Assembly: GCF_029892285.1 (NCBI RefSeq)
Contig: NZ_JARXVM010000027.1
Location: forward strand, 1 to 55,946
Direction: 5' to 3'
DNA length: 55,946 nucleotides
Origin: Rhizobium sp. SG_E_25_P2
Lineage (GTDB): Bacteria > Pseudomonadota > Alphaproteobacteria > Rhizobiales > Rhizobiaceae
The notes under the pieces are model-generated. The model made no database searches, was not told the origin of the DNA, and saw only the letters and a program-made list of their open reading frames with translations. A program made the position numbers and the translations under genes. Shown one piece after another: positions 1 to 8,227 of the stretch (position 1 is its first letter; the number at the start of each line of letters is the position of its first letter).

Positions 1-195
1 ACCGGCAACGACATCCTCGATTACATCTCCAACAAGGAGGTGTTCCACTACGAGGACGGCTTCGTGTCGATCCCGCAGGGTCCGGGCCTCGGCGTCGAGG
101 TGGACGAGGCCTATGTGATCGAACGCGCCAAGGAGGGCCATCGGTGGCGCAACCCGGTCTGGCGACATGCCGACGGCAGCGTGGCGGAGTGGTGA
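1..195 (+). CDS. Enolase-superfamily dehydratase, C-terminal fragment (galactonate dehydratase-like)
   Basis: Only the last 64 residues are in the window, in frame 1, ending at TGA 193-195; the rest lies to the left. The tail RNPVWRHADGSVAEW is the kind of C-terminus seen in mandelate racemase/enolase-superfamily sugar-acid dehydratases annotated as D-galactonate dehydratase. Such enzymes are cytoplasmic and Mg2+-dependent and remove water from aldonic acids. The catalytic barrel residues are outside the window, so the substrate cannot be judged. The next gene is convergent and a strong hairpin lies between them, so this gene ends its transcription unit. Confidence 0.6.
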   Translation, partial: TGNDILDYISNKEVFHYEDGFVSIPQGPGLGVEVDEAYVIERAKEGHRWRNPVWRHADGSVAEW

Positions 196-204
196 GATCA
201 ATCA

Positions 205-231
205 GCGGGCGCCGGCGAAACCGGCGCCCGC
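205..231. terminator. Convergent intergenic hairpin (11-bp perfect stem)
   Basis: Arms GCGGGCGCCGG (205-215) and CCGGCGCCCGC (221-231) pair perfectly around a 5-nt loop. It lies between the stop of the rightward gene (195) and the stop of the leftward gene (238). There is no clear T-tract on either side, so a bidirectional terminator is inferred from position and stability. Confidence 0.6.
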
Positions 232-237
232 CCATCA

Positions 238-2040
238 TCAAGACAGGTGATGCGGCTTGGTCATGCCGTAAACAGGCGTATCCATGCCGACCTGGCGGGC
301 CTTGAGCTGTAGCGACAGATATTGCGAGTAATGCCGCGACTGGTGAAGGTTGCCGCCATGGAACCAGAGAGCAGGCTGCTGCGTCGGTTTCCACATATTG
401 CGCTGTTCTCCCTCCCAGGGACCGGGGTCCTTGGTGGTGTTGGAGCCGAGACCCCAGCATTTGCCGACCTTGTCGGCGACCTCGCGCGAGATGAGATCGG
501 CCGCCCAGCCATTCATGGAGCCATAACCGGTGGCGTAGACCACGAGATCGGCTGGCAGTTCCGTTCCGTCCTTCAGCACCACGGCGTTTTGAGTGAGATG
601 CGAGACATCCACGCCGGATTTCAGCTTGATCGAGCCGTCGATGACCAGGTCGCAGGCGCCGACGTCGATGTAGTAGCCTGAACCACGACGCAGATATTTC
701 ATGAACAGGCCGGACTCGTCGTCGCCGAAATCCAGCATGAAGCCGGCCTTTTCGAGCGCCGCGTAGAAATCGGCGTCCTGTTCACGGATCTTGTCGTAAA
801 TCGGGATCTGGAATTCATGCAGGATCCGGTAGGGAAGCGAGGCAAAGATGAGGTCGGCCTTGCGCGTGGTCATGCCGCCCTGCACCGCCCGCTCGGAATA
901 GAGATCGCCAAGGCCAATCTCCATCAGTGAATCCGATTTGACGATATGGGTGGACGAACGCTGCAGCATGGTGACATCGGCGCCGGCTTCCCAGAGTGCG
1001 GCGCAGATATCATGGGCGGAATTATTGGAGCCGATCACCACCACCTTCTTGCCGGCATAGGCGTCCGGACCCGGATGCTGCGAGGAATGCTGCTGTTCGC
1101 CCTTGAACACGTCCTGTCCGGGAAATGTCGGCACATTGGCCTTGCCGGACATGCCGGTCGCTAGCACCAGCTGCTTCGGCTTCAGCACCACCTCCTGGCC
1201 GGCGCGATCGACGATCACGGTCCATTCGCCGGTCGCTTCGTCATATTGAGCGGATTTGCAAGTGGTGGAGCCCCAGTAATTCAACTCCATGACCTTGGTG
1301 TACATTTCCAGCCAGTCGCCCACTTTGTCCTTGGGCGTGAAAACTGGCCAGTTTTCCGGGAAGGGAATGTAAGGCAGGTGATCGTACCAAACCGGGTCAT
1401 GCAGGCAGAGCGACTTGTAACGCTTGCGCCAGCTATCGCCGGGCCGCTCATTCTTCTCGATGATGATGGTCGGCACGCCGAGCTGGCGCAGCCGCGCGCC
1501 AAGCGCGATGCCGCCCTGGCCGCCGCCGATGATGACGACATAGGGCTGGGTGGAATAGCCGAGTTCGGCAGCTTCGGTCTCGCGGTTTTCCTTCCAGGTC
1601 TTGCGATTGCGGTCATGACCATGCTCGGCGCCCATCGGACGTTGGAAGCCTTTCGGCTCCTCATGGCCCTTGAGTTCGGTCATGGTGGTCAGCAGCGTCC
1701 AGATCAGCCCATCCTTGAGGCGGATGTGGCCATAACCACGCGCAACGCCTGTTTCGAATTCGAACCAGCCGTCCGTGACGCCGCCGGCCTCAGAGGCGGC
1801 CTCCTTGGAATCCTGCACGAAATTTGACGGCTTCGTCGCGGCCAACTGGGTGGCGAGCATGTCGCGGATCTGCTCATGGCCTTCTACGGTCTTGAGGTTC
1901 CAGGTGAAGGTCACCAGATCGCGCCAGTAGCAATCGGTCTGAAACAGGTTGACGGCAGCGTCGATGTCGCCGCTTTCGAGGGCTTGGCCGAGTTTTGAAA
2001 GAACCGAGTCGATCTTGGTTCCCGGGCTGATATCAAGCAT
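238..2040 (-). CDS. SnoaL/NTF2-like domain fused to flavin-containing monooxygenase
   Basis: The protein has 600 residues. The first about 140 form a SnoaL/NTF2-like domain; from about residue 165 there is a two-dinucleotide-fold flavoprotein with an FAD motif GGGQGG (near 171), an FMO/Baeyer-Villiger-like segment around FPGQDVFKGEQQHSSQH, a second GxGxxx fold VVVIGSNNSAHD (near 337, NADPH) and a C-terminal ATGYGSMNGW. The expected reaction is NADPH- and O2-dependent oxygenation of a small organic substrate in the cytoplasm. The start was placed at the ATG at 2040, because GGAGGA lies 7 nt before it; an upstream in-frame ATG at 2100 has no such site. It follows the alcohol dehydrogenase gene by 116 nt and probably shares its sigma-54 promoter. 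The substrate is unknown. Confidence 0.85.
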   Translation of the reverse strand: MLDISPGTKIDSVLSKLGQALESGDIDAAVNLFQTDCYWRDLVTFTWNLKTVEGHEQIRDMLATQLAATKPSNFVQDSKEAASEAGGVTDGWFEFETGVARGYGHIRLKDGLIWTLLTTMTELKGHEEPKGFQRPMGAEHGHDRNRKTWKENRETEAAELGYSTQPYVVIIGGGQGGIALGARLRQLGVPTIIIEKNERPGDSWRKRYKSLCLHDPVWYDHLPYIPFPENWPVFTPKDKVGDWLEMYTKVMELNYWGSTTCKSAQYDEATGEWTVIVDRAGQEVVLKPKQLVLATGMSGKANVPTFPGQDVFKGEQQHSSQHPGPDAYAGKKVVVIGSNNSAHDICAALWEAGADVTMLQRSSTHIVKSDSLMEIGLGDLYSERAVQGGMTTRKADLIFASLPYRILHEFQIPIYDKIREQDADFYAALEKAGFMLDFGDDESGLFMKYLRRGSGYYIDVGACDLVIDGSIKLKSGVDVSHLTQNAVVLKDGTELPADLVVYATGYGSMNGWAADLISREVADKVGKCWGLGSNTTKDPGPWEGEQRNMWKPTQQPALWFHGGNLHQSRHYSQYLSLQLKARQVGMDTPVYGMTKPHHLS

Positions 2041-2156
2041 GGTCATCTCCTCCATGGATGCTTGGTGGTTCGTGAGGAAGCGCCGGTTGCAGCGCTCCAT
2101 TCGACTTCAGCGCCTTGGCGTCCGGGCTCCTCTCCCGGAAACCGAGGCTGAAAAGT

Positions 2157-3230
2157 TCATTTCGAAAGATCGATCAGGATCTTCAGATGCGCGCCGGCGG
2201 GATCGAGCAGGACGTCGAATCCTTCCTTGACGGCTGTGTCGAGGGTGATGCGCTTGGTGACGATCTTGGTCGCCGGCAGCAGGCCTGATGCGATCAGCCG
2301 GATCACCCTCGGCCAGTAATGGGTCGGGTAGGCCCAGGAGCCCTTGATCTCGAGATCGCGAAAGGTGACCTGGAACCAGTCGAGCGGGTTTTCATGCGGA
2401 TGCAGGCCAGTCTGCACCACAACACCCTGTTTGCGAACGGCGTCGACGCAGGCCTTCAACGCATGTTCGTTGCCCACGCATTCGATGGCGACGTCGCAGC
2501 CGACATGGCCTTCCGTCAGCGAGCGAACGACATCGCCGACCTTGTCGCGCTTCGGGTTGATGGTGATGATATCGGGCAGCACGCCTTTCGCCAGCTCAAG
2601 CCTCGCATCATTGAGATCGGACACGAAGAGCTGCGCGGCGCCGGCGGCGCGGGCGGCGAGCAATGTCAGCATTCCGATGGGACCGGCTCCGGTGACCAGC
2701 ACGCTACTGCCGGCGGTCACGCCGCCGCGATCGCAGGCATAGACCGCGACCGCCGTGGGCTCGACAAGAGCAGCCTCTTCATCGGTCATGTCATCGGGAA
2801 TTTTCTGGACATTGTATTCGTTGACAACCGCCGCTTCGGCCATGCCGCCGCCATCCCAGCTCAGCCCGACCAATGCCAGTTCGGGGCTCAGATGAAACAG
2901 GCCGCGATCGGCAAAATAGTCGCCGGATCTCGGCATGACCAGCGGCTGGATCGACACCCGGTCGCCGACAGCAACGGACGTCACCCCTGCCCCGATAGCC
3001 TCGATCACGCCGCCGAATTCATGACCGAGAACCTGCGGACCATGTGCGCCGGTAAAGGGATGCGGCTCGGTGGGGATGAAGATCGGGCCGTAGCTATATT
3101 CGTGAAGGTCGGTGCCGCAAATGCCGACGAAGCGATTGCGGACCAGGACCTGCCCCGGCCCCGGCTGCTTGGGTTCGGCAATGTCTTCGAGCCGCAAATC
3201 CTTGGCGGCGTGAAATCTGAGCGCGCGCAT
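2157..3230 (-). CDS. Zinc-type medium-chain alcohol dehydrogenase (butanediol dehydrogenase-like)
   Basis: The protein has 357 residues and the MDR layout: catalytic-zinc ligands C38 (GICGTD), H70-E71 (GHEFGG) and E157 (VEPTA), then the NAD-binding fold VTGAGPIGML near 179-188. It resembles (R,R)-butanediol/sorbitol-type dehydrogenases that oxidise secondary alcohols with NAD+. The loop that normally holds four structural-zinc cysteines has none (MPRSGDYFADRGLF, about 99-112), so the structural zinc is probably lost. The start is supported by GGGAG just upstream. A sigma-54 promoter lies 37-52 nt upstream and the AcoR-type activator gene lies behind that, which suggests induction by the substrate. 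Confidence 0.87.
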   Translation of the reverse strand: MRALRFHAAKDLRLEDIAEPKQPGPGQVLVRNRFVGICGTDLHEYSYGPIFIPTEPHPFTGAHGPQVLGHEFGGVIEAIGAGVTSVAVGDRVSIQPLVMPRSGDYFADRGLFHLSPELALVGLSWDGGGMAEAAVVNEYNVQKIPDDMTDEEAALVEPTAVAVYACDRGGVTAGSSVLVTGAGPIGMLTLLAARAAGAAQLFVSDLNDARLELAKGVLPDIITINPKRDKVGDVVRSLTEGHVGCDVAIECVGNEHALKACVDAVRKQGVVVQTGLHPHENPLDWFQVTFRDLEIKGSWAYPTHYWPRVIRLIASGLLPATKIVTKRITLDTAVKEGFDVLLDPAGAHLKILIDLSK

Positions 3231-3266
3231 GTTTTCTCCCTTTGGTCTTTTTGACGTAAAGTGAGC

Positions 3267-3282
3267 TGCAACCCCCGTGCCA
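3267..3282 (-). promoter_or_regulatory. Sigma-54 (RpoN) promoter for the dehydrogenase/monooxygenase unit
   Basis: On the minus strand the sequence reads TGGCACGGGGGTTGCA, which is TGGCAC-N5-TTGCA, an essentially perfect -24/-12 element. It lies 37 nt upstream of the dehydrogenase ATG (3230). The neighbouring gene encodes an activator with a GAFTGA motif, the partner such a promoter needs. Confidence 0.85.
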
Positions 3283-3342
3283 GCGGCAGCGTGTGGTTCA
3301 ATTATTTGAATTCACGGCATTTTCTCGGTCGATTACCACATC

Positions 3343-3384
3343 TTGCGCCACAACTGTGGCGCAACAAGTGTGGCGCGCGCCACA
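3343..3384. promoter_or_regulatory. Two tandem palindromes, probable activator binding sites (UAS)
   Basis: Site 1 has arms TTGCGCCACA (3343-3352) and TGTGGCGCAA (3355-3364) around AC. Site 2 is the 16-bp palindrome TGTGGCGCGCGCCACA (3369-3384). Both carry the half-site TGTGGCGC. They lie 60-100 bp upstream of the sigma-54 promoter, the normal distance for an enhancer-binding protein, and just after the stop codon of the activator gene. Binding by that activator is inferred. Confidence 0.75.
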
Positions 3385-3393
3385 ACAGCGCCC

Positions 3394-5280
3394 TCAATGC
3401 GTCCGGTCTATGCCGAGCCGCTTCATGCGCCGATGCAGCGTGGTGCGGTCGATGCCAAGCCGCCGGGCGGCTTCGGACACATTGCCCTTGCAGGCGGCCA
3501 GGATGGCGCGGACATCCGCTTCAGCCGTCTCCTGATCGGCCAAACCGCCTATATGCGTGAGATGATCCGGAAGGTCGGCGACCTCGATCAGTCCGCCCTC
3601 GCAAAGCGCGGCGGCAAAGGCGATGGCGTTGTCGAGTTCACGGATATTGCCGGGCCAGGAATAGTTGAGGATCAGCATTCTGGCCGCGCCGGAAAGACGC
3701 AAAGGGCGGCCTATGGCTCCGTGCTTTTCGAGAAGTCTGTCCAACAACCAGACAAAATCCTCGCGCGCCGCCAAAGGCGGCAGCGACAGCACTGCGGCGT
3801 TCAGCCGGTAATAGAGATCCTCGCGAAATTTTCCGGCCGCCACCATATCGGCCAGCAAGCGATGTGACGCCGAGACGACACGGAAATCCACCTTGCGCGG
3901 CGCAGATCCGCCGACAGGCAGGACTTCGCCCTCCGCAAGCACGCGCAGCAAGCGGCTTTGCGCCGCAAAGGGCATGTCGCCGATCTCGTCGAGAAACAGC
4001 GTGCCGCCCTCGGCCTCCTCGACGAGCCCTTTGCGCCCCTTGGCGAGCGCACCGGTAAAGGCGCCGGGTGCGTGGCCAAACAATTCGCTCTCGATCAGTT
4101 GTTCGGGGATCGCCGCGCAATTGACCGCGACGAAGCGGCCGGCAACGCCACTCGCCTCGTGAATGATCCGCGCCAGGAATTCCTTGCCGGTTCCCGTCTG
4201 CCCCTGCAGCAGGATCGGCAAGCGGCTTGGCGCGAGCTTTGCGACCTTGCGCCTGAGACCGTCGATCAGTGGCGAAGTCCCGCCCAATCGGGAGATCGCG
4301 GGCGCCGGCCGCGCGAGCCTGGCGACCGGCGCGCCGGCGACACGGCTCTGCGGTTCGATCGCATGGGCATAGAGGAGGCCGCCGTCGCGCAAGGCGATCC
4401 GGCGATCCTGCGGCAGGCTGGCGCGCGTCAGCGAGGCAAGCTCATCAAGGCCTGCTTCGAAGAAGTCGGCGACGGGCTGGCCGATCATCAACTCGGGGCT
4501 GCGCCAATCCAGCCCGCGCGACCGGGCGAGAAGCCGCGCGCCGCCATGGGTCATCCCGGTGATGTGCCCGACGCCATCCACCGACACAGCCGCTTCCGGA
4601 TCGACATCCAGAAACTCGGGCGCTGCAGCGAAACGCAGAACCAGGTCATGGCGGCTATTGGCCATGAGATTGGCGAGTTCGATCCGCCGCACGGTGGAGG
4701 ACACGAGATGGCGCGCCATGTTCTGGCTCGCCTTCAGAATGGGCGAACTGAGGAGAGAAATGTCGAGCACCGCCGTCAACGCGCCTTGCGTATCATAGAT
4801 CGGGGCGGCGGTGCAGGAGAGCGGCGTATGGGTGATGTCGAAATGATCGGTCTGATGGATCGTCAGCGCTTCGCCGGTGGCGATGCAGGCGCCGACCGCG
4901 CAGGTGCCGGCGCGCGGCTCCGACCATTCCGAACCAAGATAAAGCCCAGCCTTACGCAGATTGTTGTTGAAGGAGGCGTCGCCGAGAAATTCGACAGTCA
5001 CACCCTGACGATCGGAAAGGAGCAGCACATAATTCTGCTCGGCGACCTGTCGATAGAGCCGCTCGAGACCGGAGCGGGCAATATGCACCAGATCCTCGGC
5101 CTGCTGGCGATGTTCGCGCAGCCGCGTTTCAGAAACGATCACCGCCTCGCGCGCTTTGGCCGGATCAAGCTGATACGTGTCCAGGCATCGACGCCAGGAT
5201 TCGACGACCAGCGCGTCCCTCCCCGTATTGCTGCCCTGCCCGACGCGCTCGATTTCCTTGACGTGCTCCGAAAAACCCAT
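3394..5280 (-). CDS. AcoR-type sigma-54-dependent activator (GAF, AAA+, Fis HTH)
   Basis: The protein has 628 residues from the chosen start. An N-terminal GAF-like sensor (about 60-180) is followed by a second sensory stretch, then an AAA+ domain with Walker A GQTGTGKE (about 360), the sigma-54 contact motif GAFTGA (about 406) and Walker B GGTLFLDEIGDM (about 425). A Fis-type helix-turn-helix (GNVSEAARRLGIDRTTLHRR) ends the protein. It should bind enhancer DNA and open RpoN promoters in response to a small ligand, as AcoR does for acetoin. In-frame ATGs are at 5331 and 5280; neither has a strong ribosome site, and the shorter form starts like other family members. It lies upstream of, and reads toward, the unit it probably activates. 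Confidence 0.88.
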   Translation of the reverse strand: MGFSEHVKEIERVGQGSNTGRDALVVESWRRCLDTYQLDPAKAREAVIVSETRLREHRQQAEDLVHIARSGLERLYRQVAEQNYVLLLSDRQGVTVEFLGDASFNNNLRKAGLYLGSEWSEPRAGTCAVGACIATGEALTIHQTDHFDITHTPLSCTAAPIYDTQGALTAVLDISLLSSPILKASQNMARHLVSSTVRRIELANLMANSRHDLVLRFAAAPEFLDVDPEAAVSVDGVGHITGMTHGGARLLARSRGLDWRSPELMIGQPVADFFEAGLDELASLTRASLPQDRRIALRDGGLLYAHAIEPQSRVAGAPVARLARPAPAISRLGGTSPLIDGLRRKVAKLAPSRLPILLQGQTGTGKEFLARIIHEASGVAGRFVAVNCAAIPEQLIESELFGHAPGAFTGALAKGRKGLVEEAEGGTLFLDEIGDMPFAAQSRLLRVLAEGEVLPVGGSAPRKVDFRVVSASHRLLADMVAAGKFREDLYYRLNAAVLSLPPLAAREDFVWLLDRLLEKHGAIGRPLRLSGAARMLILNYSWPGNIRELDNAIAFAAALCEGGLIEVADLPDHLTHIGGLADQETAEADVRAILAACKGNVSEAARRLGIDRTTLHRRMKRLGIDRTH

Positions 5281-5382
5281 GAAATCACCGGCCAGAAACA
5301 GGCCGCCTCCCGTGATCCTCAGGGAGAGCATAACCGCAATTGCGGCGAGAGCCTAATCGTTCAACAAAATCGGCAGCCTTTA

Positions 5383-5399
5383 TCGCGTCATTGACGCGA
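5383..5399. promoter_or_regulatory. 17-bp inverted repeat between TetR gene end and activator gene
   Basis: TCGCGTCA (5383-5390) and TGACGCGA (5392-5399) form a perfect inverted repeat around one T. It lies 103 nt upstream of the activator start codon and 29 nt beyond the TetR stop codon. It could be an operator of the activator gene or, folded with a 5-nt loop, a weak terminator. Function not settled. Confidence 0.4.
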
Positions 5400-5428
5400 C
5401 AGCCGGAGAGGCGCATCGCCCGGCAGGA

Positions 5429-6115
5429 TCACGGGCTCTTGGCGAGCGGTCCCAGCAGCACATCGCCGAACAGGGGCTGGTAGCTCTTTCGGATGTCCGG
5501 ATCTTCCTTGAACGACAGCGCGTATTGGCCGATCTGGTGGAAATAGGTGATGCGCGCCCGGACAATGCTTTCCTTGTCGGAATAGCCGATCTTGAGGAAA
5601 GAACGCACCAGAAGCTGGATGCGCAGTTCGTCGATCGCATCCACTTCCCCGGCAATCTTCTTGGATGTCCGCGCCCAGTCGCGGATGGCGAGATCGAGTT
5701 TCGGGCTGAAGGGTTTTTCGTCGACCCAGGTATGCACGATGTCGCTGAAGAACTGCACGCCGTCGGTAACCTCCCGTTCCACCATTGCCTGGAAAGGCGC
5801 GCAATTGGATCGCCGCCATTCCGAGAGCAATTCGTCGTGCAGATCGCTCAGGCTCGAAAAATGGAAATAGAAACTGCCGCGCGTCACCTTGAACTGTCGC
5901 GCCAGCCGGTCGATCTTCACCTCGGCGATGCCGCGCTTCTCCAGAACCTTGCGGGCCGCCGCCACCCAACCCTCGCGCGTCAGCGTCCTGCGGGCGACTT
6001 TGCCTGTATCCTCGGCGTCGGGAGCTGCGGATAACTGTTTCGCTTTTGCCAAAGGCTCTTCGCTTTCAAGACCGGAAATGGCCGGCGACATCGCCGGCCG
6101 GCCCGGATGTCTCAT
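5429..6115 (-). CDS. TetR/AcrR-family transcriptional regulator
   Basis: The protein has 228 residues from the ATG at 6115 (a second ATG at 6091 is possible; neither has a good Shine-Dalgarno). After a variable 45-residue tail, the N-terminal helix-turn-helix is plain: TREGWVAAARKVLEKRG, VKIDRLARQFKVTRGSFYFHF. The C-terminal half is the usual all-helical ligand and dimer domain with no identifiable ligand. It follows the nucleoside hydrolase gene by 29 nt on the same strand and is probably co-transcribed. The palindromes in front of that gene (7134-7163) are its likely operators. It is expected to be a repressor released by a ligand. Confidence 0.85.
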   Translation of the reverse strand: MRHPGRPAMSPAISGLESEEPLAKAKQLSAAPDAEDTGKVARRTLTREGWVAAARKVLEKRGIAEVKIDRLARQFKVTRGSFYFHFSSLSDLHDELLSEWRRSNCAPFQAMVEREVTDGVQFFSDIVHTWVDEKPFSPKLDLAIRDWARTSKKIAGEVDAIDELRIQLLVRSFLKIGYSDKESIVRARITYFHQIGQYALSFKEDPDIRKSYQPLFGDVLLGPLAKSP

Positions 6116-6144
6116 CCTGCCGTTAGCAACCAGCGGGCGCTGAA

Positions 6145-7089
6145 TCAAGGGAGCGCGCTGATCCGCTCCAACATAAGTGCGAAGAAGGGATCGGGATCGA
6201 TCCTGCGCAGCACGTTGCAGTTTCTCTCCTGCCCAGTGACATGCCACCAGTCGACCACTGTCATGCCGATCGTCACCGGCGACGAAATCTCCACCGTCAC
6301 ATGGCACTCGCGCTGCTCGAAAATCTCGGGCGCCAGCAGATAGCCGGTGACGCAGGCGTCGTGAATCGGCCGCGCTTCGGTCGGGAATTTGTGCGAGCCG
6401 TAGATGCGGAAGAAGTCGGCGAGATTGGCCGCCTCGATCGCCGCGCGGCTGCCGGTCGCCCGGAGCCTGGCGAGCCATTCCGGGGTCATCTGCGCGGTGT
6501 AGGTGCAATCGATCCCGGCCATGGTGACCGGCACGCCCGAGGCGAACACTTTATGGGCCGCGTGCGGATCGACATAGATGTTGAACTCGGCAGCAGGCGT
6601 GGCGTTGCCGCCCTCGAAGAAGCCGCCGCCCATCAACACGACTTCACGGATGCGCGGAATAATCCGCGGCTCCATTGTCATCGCCATGGCGAGATTGGTC
6701 ATCGGTCCGAGCGTGCAGACGGTGATCTCGCCGACCTCCGCCTCCATGATGGTGCGCACCATCCAGTTGACGCCGTGCTCGGCCTGCAGCGGCGTCACCG
6801 GTTCCGGCAGATCAGCGCCGTCGAGGCCCGTTTCGCCATGCACATATTCCGCCGTCATCAACGGCTTGACCATGGGAGCCGGGCAGCCGGCGAATACCGG
6901 AACATCAGGCCGGCGCGCCAATTCCACCACTTTCAGCGCATTGATCGCGGTAAGCCTGAGAGGAACGTTGCCCCCGACCGTGGTGATCCCGACGACCTCC
7001 AATTCCTTTGGCGAGCCGAGCGCGAACAGAATCGCAAAGGCGTCGTCCTGCCCCGGATCGGTGTCGATAATGATCTTGCGTGGGGTCAT
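6145..7089 (-). CDS. Nucleoside hydrolase (inosine/uridine-preferring family)
   Basis: The protein has 314 residues, the normal length. The N-terminal Ca2+-binding signature DTDPGQDDA (residues 9-17) and the downstream HDACVTGYLL, with the catalytic-type His-Asp pair, define the family. These cytoplasmic enzymes split the N-glycosidic bond of nucleosides to ribose and base; the specificity cannot be read here. The start at 7089 has only a weak upstream GGGA. It leads a two-gene unit with the TetR regulator and is divergent from the oxygenase/oxidase/ABC operon, with about 100 nt of shared control region. Confidence 0.88.
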   Translation of the reverse strand: MTPRKIIIDTDPGQDDAFAILFALGSPKELEVVGITTVGGNVPLRLTAINALKVVELARRPDVPVFAGCPAPMVKPLMTAEYVHGETGLDGADLPEPVTPLQAEHGVNWMVRTIMEAEVGEITVCTLGPMTNLAMAMTMEPRIIPRIREVVLMGGGFFEGGNATPAAEFNIYVDPHAAHKVFASGVPVTMAGIDCTYTAQMTPEWLARLRATGSRAAIEAANLADFFRIYGSHKFPTEARPIHDACVTGYLLAPEIFEQRECHVTVEISSPVTIGMTVVDWWHVTGQERNCNVLRRIDPDPFFALMLERISALP

Positions 7090-7133
7090 TGTTTTGATTT
7101 TCCCATGATTGACGAATGCCTATTGCCGATATC

Positions 7134-7163
7134 ATTTCTATGTGTAGAAATACAGTACTGTAT
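7134..7163. promoter_or_regulatory. Overlapping inverted repeats in a divergent control region
   Basis: ATTTCTA (7134-7140) pairs with TAGAAAT (7145-7151), and it overlaps a perfect 14-bp palindrome, ATACAGTACTGTAT (7150-7163). Both sit between the divergent starts at 7089 and 7190. A palindrome of this size suits a TetR-family operator and the TetR gene is in the adjacent unit, so control of both units from here is a reasonable inference. Confidence 0.6.
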
Positions 7164-7189
7164 CGTATGTTCAAGACAGGAGTTTGGCG

Positions 7190-8209
7190 ATGACCTCGAT
7201 CGACCGCGGCGACTTTTCCGAGATTCCGATTCTAGACGTCTCTTCGCTCTACGGCGATGACGAGGCGGCCATTCGCGCCACGGCGGCAACGCTGCGCAGC
7301 TATCTCGAGACCATCGGCTTCCTTTATGTCGTTGGCCACCCCATTCCCCGCGCCGATGTCGAGGCGGTCCGCGAAGCCAGCAAGCGTTTCTTCGCTCTGC
7401 CGGACGAGGAAAAGCTGAAGCTCAAGATCGACAAGAATTTTCGCGGCTTCCTGCCGTTCGCCGGCTCCACCATCGTCACCTCCTCGGTCGCCACTGTCAG
7501 CAAGCCGAACCAGAGCGAATCGATCTTCTTCATGCATGAAGTCGACGAAAACGATCCGCGCGCTATTGCAGGCGAGCCGCTGCAAGGCCCGAACCAGTGG
7601 CCGGATGAGGCGCAGCTCGCTGGATTCCGCGCCACGATCGAGCACTATGTGGAAGAGATGAGCACGCTGGCGCGCAAGATGGTGCGGGCGATCGCGCTCT
7701 CGCTCGGCCTACCCGCCGACAATCTCGACCGCTATTTCGAAGATCCGACCACGTTCCTGCGCCTGCTGCATTATCCCACCCAACCGCAGGAAGAAGGCCT
7801 GTTCGGCTCTGCGCCGCATACCGATTACGGCTTCATCACGCTGCTCGCCCAGGACGATGTCGGCGGCCTCGAAGTCAAGAACAAGGCCGGCGAATGGGTC
7901 CCGGCTCCGCCAATCCCGGATTCCTTCGTGATGAATGTCGGCGACATCCTCGCCCGCTGGTCCAACGACGTCTTCGTGTCGACCCCGCATCGCGTCATCA
8001 ATCGCACCGGTCGCGAACGCTATTCGCAGCCCTTCTTCTTCGATCCAGCCATGAACGAGATGATCGAAGCGCTGGATGTCTGCGTGCCCGCTGGCGCCGA
8101 GCCCAAATATCCGCCGGTTCAGTATGGCGATTACCTGATGGAGCGGATCGACAAGAACTATCACTATCGCAAGAAGCAGGCAGCGGAAGCCGCCGCCGCC
8201 AAGATCTGA
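7190..8209 (+). CDS. 2-oxoglutarate/Fe(II)-dependent oxygenase, isopenicillin N synthase family
   Basis: The protein has 339 residues. An N-terminal DIOX_N-type region is followed by the double-stranded beta-helix, with iron ligands H210 and D212 (APHTDYG) and H267 (TPHRVINR) and the 2-oxoglutarate clamp R277-x-S279 (RYS). Such enzymes hydroxylate or desaturate small molecules in the cytoplasm, using O2 and 2-oxoglutarate. The start is the ATG at 7190, with AGGAG 7 nt before; a TTG two codons upstream is less likely. It is first in a rightward run with an FAD oxidase and an amino-acid ABC transporter, which suggests it oxidises the imported compound. Confidence 0.88.
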   Translation: MTSIDRGDFSEIPILDVSSLYGDDEAAIRATAATLRSYLETIGFLYVVGHPIPRADVEAVREASKRFFALPDEEKLKLKIDKNFRGFLPFAGSTIVTSSVATVSKPNQSESIFFMHEVDENDPRAIAGEPLQGPNQWPDEAQLAGFRATIEHYVEEMSTLARKMVRAIALSLGLPADNLDRYFEDPTTFLRLLHYPTQPQEEGLFGSAPHTDYGFITLLAQDDVGGLEVKNKAGEWVPAPPIPDSFVMNVGDILARWSNDVFVSTPHRVINRTGRERYSQPFFFDPAMNEMIEALDVCVPAGAEPKYPPVQYGDYLMERIDKNYHYRKKQAAEAAAAKI

Positions 8210-8227
8210 ACCCGCCAGGAGGCTCGT

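Noticed and set aside
2041-2100. Upstream ATG at 2100 as start of the flavin monooxygenase
   Set aside because: The extra 20 residues are unlike the family and the GGAGGA ribosome site lies downstream of that ATG, 7 nt before the ATG at 2040.
3958-5394. Long open frame on the plus strand opposite the AcoR-type gene
   Set aside because: It mirrors the codon structure of the sigma-54 activator gene, has no domain pattern and no ribosome site; the minus-strand protein has complete motifs.
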